In this document: positions 41,133 to 50,772 of the stretch, in pieces | Position numbering within the stretch: position 1 is the first letter of the stretch | Layout: each line of letters begins with the position of its first letter | NCBI GenBank assembly: GCA_036378675.1 | Contig: DASUWA010000005.1 | Location: 62,001-126,000 of the forward strand | From: Acidimicrobiales bacterium | GTDB lineage: Bacteria; Actinomycetota; Acidimicrobiia; Acidimicrobiales; Palsa-688 | DNA length: 64,000 bases | Direction of reading: 5' to 3' | Translations under genes and position numbers: made by a program | The notes under the pieces: model-generated | Database searches by the model: none | What the model was told of the DNA's origin: nothing | The model's input: only the letters and a program-made list of their open reading frames with translations

Positions 41133-43826
41133 ATGTCACTTACCGACACGCAGATCCAATTCGCAGCCGAGTTCGTCACTCTCATAGTCGCGGCCTCAGG
41201 GATTGCGATCGCGGTTCTCAGGCCGCCAGGCGTGCGGCCGGCCGGAATTGTCATCGGGTCGATCCCGTACAGGGAGATGTCCAGCGCGGCGGCCTTGGCG
41301 GTTCTCGGTTTCCTCATCGCCGGCGCGGCGGCCTTCGCGCACGGGTCGCTGATCGTCACAGGCGACCCGGAGGGGGCGCTCGGTGTGGCGAGGATCGCGT
41401 CCGGGATCGCCCTTATCCCTCTGGCTTTCGCGTGGGGTGGGGGAGTCCGGCTCCGGATCCTTCTCGTGCTCGCCTTGCTCTGCTGGATAGCGGCGGGCGT
41501 CACCGAGCTCTACGACGTGTCCAAGTCCGGCCTGGAAGTCGACGGGCTTCTCGTTGCTGGAAGCCTGCTTCTCGGCGGGGCGATCATCTGGGTCAGCCGG
41601 AACTCGGTAGCTGCCAAAGTCGCGGCCAGCGCAGCGACGACCCTCCTGCTCGTGGTCGTTGTCCTGGCCGTCGCGCTGTCAGCGGTCATCTCCTCGTCGC
41701 TGCAGCGGGATGACCTGAAACAGCTGTCGTCGAGCGCGCGCACCGAGAACGCGCAGATGGTGGCGGTGGCGAACAATGCAGTAAAAGACGCCCGGTTCGG
41801 CGCTCTCGCGATCGGGACGACGTTCAACAATCCAACCAACGATCCGCTGATAGTGATCGGCAACGACCCGCCCGGTTCGCAGCCGCCCGCAGCCGCGGCC
41901 AAGCAGGTCTCGACTGCTCTCAAGACGCTTGCTTCGCTGTATCCCTCCGGTTTCGCCTATTCCGACCCATATGCGACAGTCGTCGGGGCGGCGGGCAGCA
42001 TGGACAGCAGTTCGGCCGGCCAGCTGTCGAAGGACCTCGGTGTTCCCGCTCTCTCCTGCGTCACGGGAGAGACGAGTCAAGGTGTGTACGTCGAAGGAAA
42101 TGGCGCATGGGCGGCCGCCGCATTCCCGATATGCCTGACCGGTGGCCGGCTTCTCGGCGCGGTGATCGACGCGGTACCGCTCGACTCCAGCTATCTAGCA
42201 GGTCGATCAGCGGCTGACCCGGTCCCGACGCTCGCGCTCGTTTCTCTCCAGTCGTTGCTGTCGTTCACTGGGCCCAGACCGTCGGCCGCCGCGCTGGTTG
42301 CCGCGGGCACACCCGGAGGGACGAGGGTCGTCGGGGACAGCCTGGTCAGCACGGTGCCAGTGTCGGTTGCCTCGTCGTCGCCGCCGCTTTCGGTACTGCT
42401 CGTGGCGCCGGCGACTAACGAGCTGTCCACACGCACACAGCTCTACCGGACCTTGTTCCTCATCGCTCTCGGCGGGACGGTGCTGGCGCTCGGACTCGCC
42501 GTTTTCGTCGGGGACCGGATCACGTCCGGCGTGCGCCGGCTCACCCAGGTGGCGTCGCGAATCGGTCGCGGGGACTCGGCGCTGCGTGCCGATGTGCGCG
42601 GTGATGACGAGGTCGCGACGCTCGCGGCGGTGTTCAACTCCATGCTCGATTCCGTCCAAGATCAGGCCAACGCTCTCCAAGCCGCGGCCGACGTCGAGAC
42701 CCGCCTGCGGAACCGTATGGAGGCCGTGGTTGCCGGCATGACCGATGCCCTTGTCGCGGTCGACAGCTCCGGACGGGTGACCGACTTCAACCGCGCTGCG
42801 GAGGAACTCACCGGAGTGAGCGCGACAGCCGCGGTCGGGCAGTCGGTGGACAAGGTGGTGTCGGCGACCGGAGAAGACGGCGTCCCGCTCGGTCCGCGGT
42901 TGGTCGATCCTGGCCCCACCCCCTGGGCGAGGATCGCGTCCGTCGAATCACCGGAGAACGGTTCGGTCCCGGTCGCGGTCTCGTCCGGTGCCGTCAGGGG
43001 CCCGAACGGGGAGATGATCGGTAACGTTTTCCTGCTGCGCGACCTTCGCCGCGAGCGCGAGGTCGAGCGAATGAAGGACGAGTTCCTGTCGCGCATCGGC
43101 CACGAGTTGCGCACCCCGCTGACACCCATCAAGGCCTACGCGGATCTCCTGCTCCGCAAGCAGAGCGTCCCGCCCGAGCAGGCCGGGACCTGGTACAGCG
43201 AGATCCGGCGTTCCTCCGACCAGCTGCAACGGATCGTCGAAATGCTCGAGTTTTCGGCGTCGAGCGGTGCGGGTCGAATGCTGATGCGCTTCGAGCCGGT
43301 CGACGTTCGCGGTCTCGTCAACAGCGTCGCGGCGACTTGGGCGGAAAGGATCCCCAGCAATCTGACGATCGGGAGAAAGGTCGCACGGGAACTTCCCGTG
43401 CTTCTCGTCGACAAACGGTGGCTGGGAAAGGCTCTCGACGAACTGATCGGAAACGCGGTGAAGTTCTCGCCGAACGGCGGGCGGATCGTGGTGTCGGCGT
43501 CGATGGTCCCGGGGGCGCCGACGAACGGCGCCAGGAGCGGGAAGGATTTCGTGGAGATATCTGTGACGGACCACGGAGTTGGTATGGCGCGAGATCAGGC
43601 GGAGCGGATGTTCGGCGACTTCGTCCAGGGGGATGCGTCGGACACCCGTGCGTTTGGCGGCTTGGGGCTCGGTCTCACCCTTGCCCAGAGGGTCGTCGAA
43701 GGCCACGGAGGGTCGATCAGCTGCAGGTCCGAGATAGGACGCGGGAGCACTTTTTACATGCGGATTCCGGTGCCTGATCAGGCGGACATGATCACCCATC
43801 GCGACAAGTCGACCGCCCTAGGCTGA
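41133..43826 (+). CDS. large membrane sensor histidine kinase
   Basis: The 897-residue kinase has several N-terminal membrane helices (about 8-200), an extracytoplasmic sensor region (about 205-440) and another helix near 445-465. A HAMP linker, a PAS domain (VVAGMTDALVAVDSSGRVTD), HisKA with His657 (FLSRIGHELRTPLTPIKAY) and an ATPase domain (ELIGNAVKFSPNGG, GLGLGLTLAQRV) complete it. It is an orphan: no response regulator is adjacent. It lies 8 bp after the PDZ-Lon gene and 6 bp before the DivIVA-MuF gene, so these three look like an envelope-linked operon. The signal is unknown. Confidence 0.88.
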   Translation: MSLTDTQIQFAAEFVTLIVAASGIAIAVLRPPGVRPAGIVIGSIPYREMSSAAALAVLGFLIAGAAAFAHGSLIVTGDPEGALGVARIASGIALIPLAFAWGGGVRLRILLVLALLCWIAAGVTELYDVSKSGLEVDGLLVAGSLLLGGAIIWVSRNSVAAKVAASAATTLLLVVVVLAVALSAVISSSLQRDDLKQLSSSARTENAQMVAVANNAVKDARFGALAIGTTFNNPTNDPLIVIGNDPPGSQPPAAAAKQVSTALKTLASLYPSGFAYSDPYATVVGAAGSMDSSSAGQLSKDLGVPALSCVTGETSQGVYVEGNGAWAAAAFPICLTGGRLLGAVIDAVPLDSSYLAGRSAADPVPTLALVSLQSLLSFTGPRPSAAALVAAGTPGGTRVVGDSLVSTVPVSVASSSPPLSVLLVAPATNELSTRTQLYRTLFLIALGGTVLALGLAVFVGDRITSGVRRLTQVASRIGRGDSALRADVRGDDEVATLAAVFNSMLDSVQDQANALQAAADVETRLRNRMEAVVAGMTDALVAVDSSGRVTDFNRAAEELTGVSATAAVGQSVDKVVSATGEDGVPLGPRLVDPGPTPWARIASVESPENGSVPVAVSSGAVRGPNGEMIGNVFLLRDLRREREVERMKDEFLSRIGHELRTPLTPIKAYADLLLRKQSVPPEQAGTWYSEIRRSSDQLQRIVEMLEFSASSGAGRMLMRFEPVDVRGLVNSVAATWAERIPSNLTIGRKVARELPVLLVDKRWLGKALDELIGNAVKFSPNGGRIVVSASMVPGAPTNGARSGKDFVEISVTDHGVGMARDQAERMFGDFVQGDASDTRAFGGLGLGLTLAQRVVEGHGGSISCRSEIGRGSTFYMRIPVPDQADMITHRDKSTALG

Positions 43827-43831
43827 CAGGG

Positions 43832-45658
43832 ATGGTCCCTGACCCTGCCCTTACGCCTGAACTGATCCAGGCGAGGACCTTCACGTCAGGCTTTCGCGGT
43901 TATGACCAGTCGGAGGTACGTGATTTTCTGGCCCGGATCGCAGCCGAAGTGCGGGCATTGCGCGAGCGGGCCGATCAACTCGAGTCGGCTTGGCGTTCGG
44001 CGGAGGAGCGCGCGGCCAGACCGCCCGTGCTCGACGAAGACACATTGATGGCGGCCGTAGGAGACGAGACGGCTGCGATACTCCGCACTGCGCGCGCGGC
44101 TGCGCAGGATCTGCGAAATAAGGCCGCTGATGAGTCTGAACGCGCGGTCGCGGAAGCCAGAGAAGAGGCCGAACGAATCAGAGCCGACGCGGAGACAGTC
44201 CTCGTCGAAGAACGTAAGAGGGCGGAGGAAGCGGCCTCCGGGATAGTCGAGGCCGCACGCGGCGATGCTTCTGAACTCCTCGACCGCGCCAACGCGGAAG
44301 CCGAAGCCATCAAGTCGAAGGCGGAACAGGAACGTGCGCTCACGGTGGAAGGGGCCAACGCGACCCGGGAACGCATTCTCGAGGACCTCGGTCGCCGGCG
44401 GAGGGTCGCGACCGTCCAGATCGAGCAGCTGCGCGCCGGGAGGGAGCGACTTCTCGAGGCGTACGCGGTGGTACGCAGAACGCTCGAGGAGGCTCAGGAG
44501 GATCTCACCAAGGCGGATGCCGAGGCCCGTGCGGCCGCAGACGAGGTCGGTAGGCGCATGCAGCAAGAGCACCAGGAGGAGCTGGAGCACGACTCGCATG
44601 ACGTCGAGACCGCCGAGGCGAGCGCGGTTGAGACTGAAGCAGCCGGCGAACGAGAAATCGACTCCGAGGATGCAACGGCGGTTCTGCCGGCCGTCGAAGC
44701 CGAGGAAGCTGTAGAAGCCGAGGAACCGGTCGACGCGGTCGAATCGGTGGCGAGCAGGACTAGCCCGGTCGAGGAGCTGTTCGCGCGCATCCGCGCGGGT
44801 AAGGACGAGCCCACGGTCGCGCTCGAGCGGGTGCTGTCAAGCGCTACAGGGGGCGAGCCCGAAGCGGGAACTGAGTCACCCCGAGACGCGGAGGCCGCCC
44901 CGGATGCCGCCGGGGTGAGCGCAGCTGAGACGCCAGCCGGGCAAGAGGACGTCGTGGCAGAGGAAACCGGCCCCGGCGAAATCAGCCCCGACAAGTGGCT
45001 CGAGCGTCGGGAGTCCCGACTCGTCGATCTCGAGACCGGACTGACCCGAAAGCTGAAGCGCGCATTGCAGGACGAGCAGAACGATCTGCTCGACCGGTTG
45101 CGGGGGTTGCGCGGCGAGCCGACGTCAGAGAATCTGCTACCCGACCTCGACTCGCACAACGCTCGGTACGCAAGGACTTCGGTGCCCGTCCTGGAAGAGG
45201 CCGCCTCGGCCGGCGCGGCGTTCGCCCGCGAGGTGGTCGGCTCGCCGAGGACGACTGCCGCGCCAACCGACGTCTCCGACCTCGCGACCGATGCCGCGTC
45301 GGTCATCGTCGTGCCCCTTCGCCGGCGCCTCGAGCACCTCATCACGGCCGGTGCCGGGGAGGAGCAGTCGGTCCTGGTGGAGTCCCTCGGGGCGGCCTAC
45401 CGGGAGTGGAAGAGCCACCGCATCGAGCGGGTGGCGGGCGACGCCCTGGCGGCCGCGTTCTCGCGGGGAACATGGAACGCCACGCCCGACGGCACGCTGT
45501 TCCGCTGGGTCGTGGAGGACGCCGACGGGCCCTGCCCGGACTGCGACGACGACGCACTCGCCGGCGAGCTGCCGAAGGGTGAGCCTTTCCCGACCGGCCA
45601 GCCCTACCCGCCGGCGCACTCCGGCTGCCGCTGCCTGCTGGTACCCGTCAGCAGCTGA
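43832..45658 (+). CDS. DivIVA-domain coiled-coil protein with MuF-like C-terminus
   Basis: The 608-residue protein starts with a DivIVA/Wag31-type domain (LIQARTFTSGFRGYDQSEVRDF), which senses membrane curvature at poles and septa. About 220 residues of charged coiled coil (about 35-255), an acidic Ala/Glu linker and a helical region follow. The last ~75 residues resemble phage Mu gpF-like head morphogenesis domains: ERVAGDALAAAFSRGTW, then FRWVVEDADGPCPDC and PPAHSGCRCLLVP. The likely zinc ligands are C568, C571, H596, C599 and/or C601. The combination is unusual. It probably follows the sensor kinase in one transcript. Confidence 0.8.
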   Translation: MVPDPALTPELIQARTFTSGFRGYDQSEVRDFLARIAAEVRALRERADQLESAWRSAEERAARPPVLDEDTLMAAVGDETAAILRTARAAAQDLRNKAADESERAVAEAREEAERIRADAETVLVEERKRAEEAASGIVEAARGDASELLDRANAEAEAIKSKAEQERALTVEGANATRERILEDLGRRRRVATVQIEQLRAGRERLLEAYAVVRRTLEEAQEDLTKADAEARAAADEVGRRMQQEHQEELEHDSHDVETAEASAVETEAAGEREIDSEDATAVLPAVEAEEAVEAEEPVDAVESVASRTSPVEELFARIRAGKDEPTVALERVLSSATGGEPEAGTESPRDAEAAPDAAGVSAAETPAGQEDVVAEETGPGEISPDKWLERRESRLVDLETGLTRKLKRALQDEQNDLLDRLRGLRGEPTSENLLPDLDSHNARYARTSVPVLEEAASAGAAFAREVVGSPRTTAAPTDVSDLATDAASVIVVPLRRRLEHLITAGAGEEQSVLVESLGAAYREWKSHRIERVAGDALAAAFSRGTWNATPDGTLFRWVVEDADGPCPDCDDDALAGELPKGEPFPTGQPYPPAHSGCRCLLVPVSS

Positions 45659-45706
45659 CGGGTCGCGAACCGACACCGTTTTCCTCCTTGTAGGCTCGCC
45701 GACCGC

Positions 45707-48700
45707 ATGCGAACCCCCGCCGACATGCCGCCTCGACGGCTGCCGCGCACCACCCGACGTGCCCGGATAATCATCGCCGCCGTCGTGGTGCTGGTGATCA
45801 TCCTGATCGCCTCCTTGAGCGGACTGGCGCGGTTCTGGACCGACTATCTCTGGTTCCAGTCGGTCGGGTTCACATCGGTCTTCCGCGGCGTGCTGTTGAC
45901 CAAGGTGCTTCTCGCGCTGGTCTTCATCGCCATCTTCTTCTTCCTCATGTGGGGCAACCTCATCCTCGCCGACCGGTATGCCCCGCTGGACGTGACCTCG
46001 GGCGGCGCCGACGAGCTGGTCGTGCGTTACCGTGAGTACGTCTACCCCCAGGGTCGCTGGGTCCGACTGGGGACGGCGTTCATCTTCGCCCTCTTGGGAG
46101 GCATCGGCGCCAACCGGGAGTGGAACAACTGGGATCTCCTCCGCTACCACCTCAGCTTCGGCGCCAAGGACCCGCAGTTCCACAAGGACATCGGCTTCTA
46201 CGTCTTCGAGCTGCCGTTCATCAAGTTCTTGCTGGGATGGGCGTTCGAGGCTCTGATCATCGTTCTGGTTATCACGGCGGTCGCCCACTACCTGAACGGG
46301 GGCATCCACCTCCAGGGAGAACGCCGGGTGACCGCCGCGGTCAAGACCCACCTGTCTGTGCTCCTCGGCGCGCTCGCCATCATCAAGGGCGTCGACTACT
46401 ACTTCCAGCGTCTGGAGCTTGTGCTCGACCGGAACCACGTGGTGAACGGTGCCACCGCAACCGACGTGCATGCGACCATCCCGGCGCGCACCCTGCTCAT
46501 CGCGATCGCGGTCATAGCGGCAGGGCTCTTCTTCTACAACATCCGCCAGAAGGGATGGACCCTGCCGATCGCGGCGGTCGCGCTATGGGCGCTGGTGTAC
46601 CTGCTCGTCGGCGACGCCTACCCGGCGATCTACCAGGCCCTGCGGGTCAGCCCTTCGGAGCTCACCAAGGAGTCGTCTTTCATCCAGCGCAACATCAACG
46701 CGACCCGCGCCGCGTATGGGCTCGACAAGGCCCAGGTCGATTCGGGGTACTCGTACAGCCCGACTGTGAACGGATCGCAGATTCAGGCGAGCACTCCCGT
46801 AGCGCTCGCCAACCAGCAGACCCTTGCAAACGTGCGGCTTCTCGACCCCGCGGTGCAGCTGAAGAACACCTTCGATAAGTACCAGGCGCTGCGCCAGTAC
46901 TACGGGTTCAACGACCTCGACCTCGACCGGTACGTGCTCGCCGACCCGACCGGTCAGGCCCAGTCTGGCCAGCTGACCGCAACCATCGCGTCGGTTCGTG
47001 AGCTCAACACGTCGGTCCCGTCAGGATTCGTTAACCAACACCTGAACTACACGCACGGTTACGGAGCGGTGCTCGCTCCGATCAGCGAGGCGGGGGTGAA
47101 CGCGGACGGCACGCCGAATTTCAGCCTTTCCAACCTTCCTCCGAACGGCAACCCGCAGCTCAGCCCCAACGGCTCGCAGGTCTATTACGGAGTCGGTTCG
47201 GACACCGGCGGTTACGTGATCGCCGCGTCCAAGACGCGCGAGCTCGACTACGAGAGCTCGAGCGGAGCCGAGGTGACTACCCGTTATGCCGGGCGCGGCG
47301 GTGTCGACGCTGGGAGCATCTTCCGGAGGGCCGCGTTCGCGCTTCGCTTCACGGATGCCAACTTCATCCTCTCCGGCCAGCTCACCCCATCGTCGAAGGT
47401 GATGTTCATACGGAACATCAACGATCGGGTGCGCAAAGCGGCCCCGTTCCTCAAGTACGACTCCGATCCGTACGCCGTGGTGCTCGACGGCCAGGTCTAT
47501 TGGGTGGTGGACGCGTACACGACGACCGACAACTACCCCTACTCGCAAAACGCCAACACCGATCGCGTGGGAACGACGAGCGGGTTGTCCTCGACGTTCA
47601 ACTACGTGCGCAACTCGGTGAAGGTCGTCGTCAGCTCGTACGACGGGTCGATGCACTTCTTCGTCACCAATACCGACGACCCGATCATCAAGGTGTACCA
47701 GCGGGCCTTCTCCGACTTGTTCACCCCGATCTCGAAGGCCGATTCGATGATCCCGGGGATCGTCGAGCACTTCCGCTATCCCGAGGACATCTTCCGCGTG
47801 CAGACCAACATGTACGGGCGGTACCACTTGACCGCCGCGTCCGACTTCTACACGCAGGCGCAGGCGTGGGCGGTCTCGCCGGATCCCGGGAGCGGAACCC
47901 TTTCGCAGTCCAGTCAGATCGGGCAGACGGTCCTCGGCAGCAACGGGCAGCTGCAGCCGGCTCCGGTCGCGAGGCTTCAACCCCAGTACATCCTCGCCCA
48001 TCTTCCCAGGTCGACGCAGCAGAGCTTCATGCTGCTGACACCGTTCGTCCCGGTGTCGACCTCCGCCGAGCGGCAGAACCTCACCGCCTTCATGACCGCT
48101 TCCTCGGACCCCCAGGATTACGGCGCCCTGCGCGTATTCGAGACGCCGGCGGGCCAGACGGTTGACGGCCCGGCGCTCATCGCCAACGCCATACGGTCGA
48201 ACGTGGCCATCTCGACTGAGCTCTCCTATTTGAACCAGAACGGGTCGACGGTCGAGCTGGGAGAAGTCGCCGTTGTGCCGATAGATCAGAGCCTTCTCTA
48301 CGTGCAACCGGTGTACGTGGAGTCGTCGAGCAACCAGATCCCGACGCTGAAGGACGTGATCGTCGTCTACGGCGGTCAGGCCTACCACAGTTCGAACGCG
48401 TCGCTCGACAACGCACTTTGCCAGGTGATCAACAGCGATGGCAGCAAGCCGTTCTCCTCGTATTGCGGCACCGCAGCCGCCACCGCGGCATCGACGATCC
48501 CGTCGAACGTGCCGACTCCGGGAAGCAACGGACCCGGTTCGACCACCACCACGACACCGACCACCCTCGCCCCAAATGGTGGAATCCCACCGCCGCCGCC
48601 GGGGTCGACGGTCGCATCCCTGCTCAACTCGGCGAAGGTCACCCTCGACGCGGCTAACACGGCGTTGAAGAACGGCGACCTGGCGACATATCAGAAGGAC

Positions 48701-48751
48701 GTCAACCAGGCCGAGATCTACATCGAGCAGGCCCAGACCCTGTCGAAGTAA
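45707..48751 (+). CDS. UPF0182 family membrane protein
   Basis: The 1014-residue protein matches the UPF0182 family of Actinobacteria. It has seven N-terminal membrane helices (first about 21-40) and a large extracytoplasmic domain (LQPQYILAHLPRSTQQSFMLL, FVNQHLNYTHGYG, NNWDLLRYHLSFG, DPQFHKDIGFYVFELP). The C-terminus has a Thr/Pro linker and a helical TPR-like end (LLNSAKVTLDAANTAL). The molecular function is not established. Mycobacterial homologues lie beside a PDZ-Lon protease and a zincin_2 gene, as here, supporting a shared envelope role. The ATG at 45707 has no clear ribosome binding site. Confidence 0.92.
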   Translation: MRTPADMPPRRLPRTTRRARIIIAAVVVLVIILIASLSGLARFWTDYLWFQSVGFTSVFRGVLLTKVLLALVFIAIFFFLMWGNLILADRYAPLDVTSGGADELVVRYREYVYPQGRWVRLGTAFIFALLGGIGANREWNNWDLLRYHLSFGAKDPQFHKDIGFYVFELPFIKFLLGWAFEALIIVLVITAVAHYLNGGIHLQGERRVTAAVKTHLSVLLGALAIIKGVDYYFQRLELVLDRNHVVNGATATDVHATIPARTLLIAIAVIAAGLFFYNIRQKGWTLPIAAVALWALVYLLVGDAYPAIYQALRVSPSELTKESSFIQRNINATRAAYGLDKAQVDSGYSYSPTVNGSQIQASTPVALANQQTLANVRLLDPAVQLKNTFDKYQALRQYYGFNDLDLDRYVLADPTGQAQSGQLTATIASVRELNTSVPSGFVNQHLNYTHGYGAVLAPISEAGVNADGTPNFSLSNLPPNGNPQLSPNGSQVYYGVGSDTGGYVIAASKTRELDYESSSGAEVTTRYAGRGGVDAGSIFRRAAFALRFTDANFILSGQLTPSSKVMFIRNINDRVRKAAPFLKYDSDPYAVVLDGQVYWVVDAYTTTDNYPYSQNANTDRVGTTSGLSSTFNYVRNSVKVVVSSYDGSMHFFVTNTDDPIIKVYQRAFSDLFTPISKADSMIPGIVEHFRYPEDIFRVQTNMYGRYHLTAASDFYTQAQAWAVSPDPGSGTLSQSSQIGQTVLGSNGQLQPAPVARLQPQYILAHLPRSTQQSFMLLTPFVPVSTSAERQNLTAFMTASSDPQDYGALRVFETPAGQTVDGPALIANAIRSNVAISTELSYLNQNGSTVELGEVAVVPIDQSLLYVQPVYVESSSNQIPTLKDVIVVYGGQAYHSSNASLDNALCQVINSDGSKPFSSYCGTAAATAASTIPSNVPTPGSNGPGSTTTTTPTTLAPNGGIPPPPPGSTVASLLNSAKVTLDAANTALKNGDLATYQKDVNQAEIYIEQAQTLSK

Positions 48752-48754
48752 TTA

Positions 48755-48897
48755 ACCCGGCCGGGCACCCCGCAGGCCCGGCCTCCTCGGGAGCATGGGG
48801 GCCCCTGCCCCATGCCCGGCCGTAACACTGACCCGACTGGGGCCCCTAAACCCCAGTCTCCTCCGGAGCATGGGGGCCCCTGCCCCATGCCCGGCCG
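48755..48897. repeat. composite two-hairpin palindromic element, two tandem copies
   Basis: Two tandem units lie between the convergent UPF0182 and AlkB-like genes. Each has a first hairpin (CCGGGC/GCCCGG in unit 1; GACTGGGG/CCCCAGTC at 48835-48858 in unit 2), then CTCC-GGAG. An identical second hairpin follows: GCATGGGG, loop GCCCCTG, CCCCATGC (48793-48815 and 48868-48890), ending CCGGCCGT. The last bases touch the AlkB stop codon. Confidence 0.85.
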
Positions 48898-49563
48898 TCA
48901 GTCGTGTATAGCTATTACGTCGCGGTCCGGCGGGGCCCATTCGCGTTCGTAGCCGCCCTTCTTGGCCCAGCGGATGGAGGCGCTGATCCTCGGGCCGGCG
49001 CCCCGAGCGACCTTGGGGACCGCGTGCTCCCAGTGCAGCTGGCAGGTGCCGCCCATCACGAGCAGATCTCCCGAGTTGGGCCGCAGGTCGATCGACTTTC
49101 CGCCTCCGGATGGTCTCAGAAGGAAAGGACGCGCCGAACCGATCGTCACGATCGCGACCAGGGTGTCATCTAGGTGCCGCAGCTCGCGGTCGGAGTGGAA
49201 CGCCACGCTGTCGCGCCCGTCGCGGTAGTAGTTCAGCCCGACGGCGCCGAACCGTACGTGGTAATGCCGCCCGACGGCCTTGCGGAACGAGTCGAGCGCC
49301 GGATCGGGAAGGTCATCGCCGGACCCGTACCAGCGGCTGACGCGCGGCTCGTCGACCAGCCGGTCGTACATCCACCTGCGGTGATGCTGCCAGTCGACCG
49401 TCTCTGCCAGGCGCTCCATAAGGTCGTCGGCTCCCCCGAGCCAACCCCTCGAGACATCCACCCAGGCCCCGGCTCCGAGCTCGGTCCGCTCGAAGCCCGC
49501 GTCGGCGTGAACCTTCGCCGGGCCGCCGGCGAAGAGGCTGCCCTGGATCGGAGCCGTCGCCAC
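48898..49563 (-). CDS. AlkB-like 2-oxoglutarate/Fe(II) dioxygenase
   Basis: The 221-residue enzyme carries the iron-binding HxD in VAFHSDRE, the distal His in WEHAVPKV and the 2-oxoglutarate-binding Arg in PRISASIRW. LNYYRDGRDS and the GDLLVMGG strand match the AlkB family, which removes alkyl groups from nucleic acid bases by oxidation. Length is typical. The GTG at 49563 is preceded by TAGACT and 6 nt, indicating a leaderless transcript. The start of the LhgO gene's 3' end lies just upstream on the same strand (10 bp), so co-transcription is also possible. Confidence 0.9.
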   Translation of the reverse strand: MATAPIQGSLFAGGPAKVHADAGFERTELGAGAWVDVSRGWLGGADDLMERLAETVDWQHHRRWMYDRLVDEPRVSRWYGSGDDLPDPALDSFRKAVGRHYHVRFGAVGLNYYRDGRDSVAFHSDRELRHLDDTLVAIVTIGSARPFLLRPSGGGKSIDLRPNSGDLLVMGGTCQLHWEHAVPKVARGAGPRISASIRWAKKGGYEREWAPPDRDVIAIHD

Positions 49564-49572
49564 ACAGCCAGT

Positions 49573-50763
49573 CTAACCGAACACGTGTTCTACCTCGCCA
49601 GCGATCAGCTCGGCGATCGCCAGCGACGACGTCGCCGCGGGCGAGGGTGCGTTCCGCACCGTGATTATCTGGCCGCGCCCGCCCGCCCGGCTGATGCGGA
49701 AGTCGTCCACCAGCGAACCGTCGGGGTCGACCGCCTGGGCGCGCACGCCGGCGGGAGCCCGGATTAGGTGCGCGTCGTCGAGCTCGGGGACCAGCCGGCG
49801 CGCCTCGTTCGCGAAAACCCGTTTGGAAAAAGAGCCGCGCAGCTCGCTCACTCCCGCCCTCCAGTGCCTCCGGGCCATCGCCTTGAAGCCCGGATACCGC
49901 AGCGCGTCGGCGGTGTCCCTCAACGACACGTCCCGCCTGCGGTAGCCCTCCCTCGACAGAGCCAGGACCGCGTTCGGCCCGACGTCCACGCCGCCGGCAA
50001 TCCTTCTGGTCAGGTGAACCCCGAGGAACGGATAGGCCGGATCGGGCACGGGATATATCAATCCCCGGACGAGGTGCTCTGCGGCAGTGGACAGCCGCCA
50101 GTATTCGCCGCGGAAAGGGATGATCGCCGGCCCGTCAACGTCGCCCGCGAGCTTGGCGATCCGATCGGTTTGAAGACCCGCGCAGATCACTGCGCGGTCC
50201 GCCTTGACCTCGCCGGCGGGGCCGGAGAAGACGACTTCCGTCGGCGTGCTGCGAACCCCGGTCACCTCGAAACCGAGCCGCACGTCGATGTCTCTGGCCA
50301 GACCGCGGGCGACTTGTGCAAAGTCGACGATCGCGGTGCGCGGCGAGTGCAGCGCGGCGACGCCTTTCGCGTGAGGTTCCGCGTCGGCGAGGGCGGAGGA
50401 GTCGAGCCAGCGAATGTCGGGGACCGAGTTCTCGAATGCCCTGCGCTCTATCTCCCTCAGCAGGGGAACTTCTCGAGAGTCCCGGGCGACCACGACCTTC
50501 CCGCACTCCTCGTACGGGATCCCGTTCCGCTCGCAGTAATCCTTCAGCAAGGTGCGGCCTCTGGTGCAGAGTTGAGCCTTCAGCGACCCCGGCGGGTAGT
50601 AAACACCTGCATGCACGACGCCCGAGTTGTGAGAGGTCTGGTGGCCGGCGACGACGGGCTCTTTTTCCAGCACCGTCACACTGGCGTCGGGATTGAGCCG
50701 CTGAAGCTCTCGTGCGGTGGCTAGCCCGATGATCCCCGCGCCAATAACGACGAACCGGAACAT
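49573..50763 (-). CDS. lhgO: L-2-hydroxyglutarate oxidase
   Basis: The 396-residue FAD enzyme begins MFRFVVIGAGIIGLATAREL (dinucleotide-binding fold). It contains TSHNSGVVHAGVYYPPGSLKA, VPDPAYPFLGVHLTR and the C-terminal RNAPSPAATSSLAIAE, all characteristic of LhgO (YgaF). The enzyme oxidises L-2-hydroxyglutarate, a by-product of side reactions, to 2-oxoglutarate and passes electrons on to the membrane pool. The ATG at 50763 is chosen because the Rossmann motif then sits at the N-terminus. It is divergent from a nucleotidyltransferase-like gene only 9 bp away, so at least one of the two starts is probably leaderless. Confidence 0.92.
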   Translation of the reverse strand: MFRFVVIGAGIIGLATARELQRLNPDASVTVLEKEPVVAGHQTSHNSGVVHAGVYYPPGSLKAQLCTRGRTLLKDYCERNGIPYEECGKVVVARDSREVPLLREIERRAFENSVPDIRWLDSSALADAEPHAKGVAALHSPRTAIVDFAQVARGLARDIDVRLGFEVTGVRSTPTEVVFSGPAGEVKADRAVICAGLQTDRIAKLAGDVDGPAIIPFRGEYWRLSTAAEHLVRGLIYPVPDPAYPFLGVHLTRRIAGGVDVGPNAVLALSREGYRRRDVSLRDTADALRYPGFKAMARRHWRAGVSELRGSFSKRVFANEARRLVPELDDAHLIRAPAGVRAQAVDPDGSLVDDFRISRAGGRGQIITVRNAPSPAATSSLAIAELIAGEVEHVFG

Positions 50764-50772
50764 ACTGGTGCC

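Noticed and set aside
48752-48940. Minus-strand frame with repeated GHGAGAPML segments
   Set aside because: It is only the translation of the two tandem hairpin elements; it has no ribosome binding site and the repeat is explained as DNA/RNA structure.
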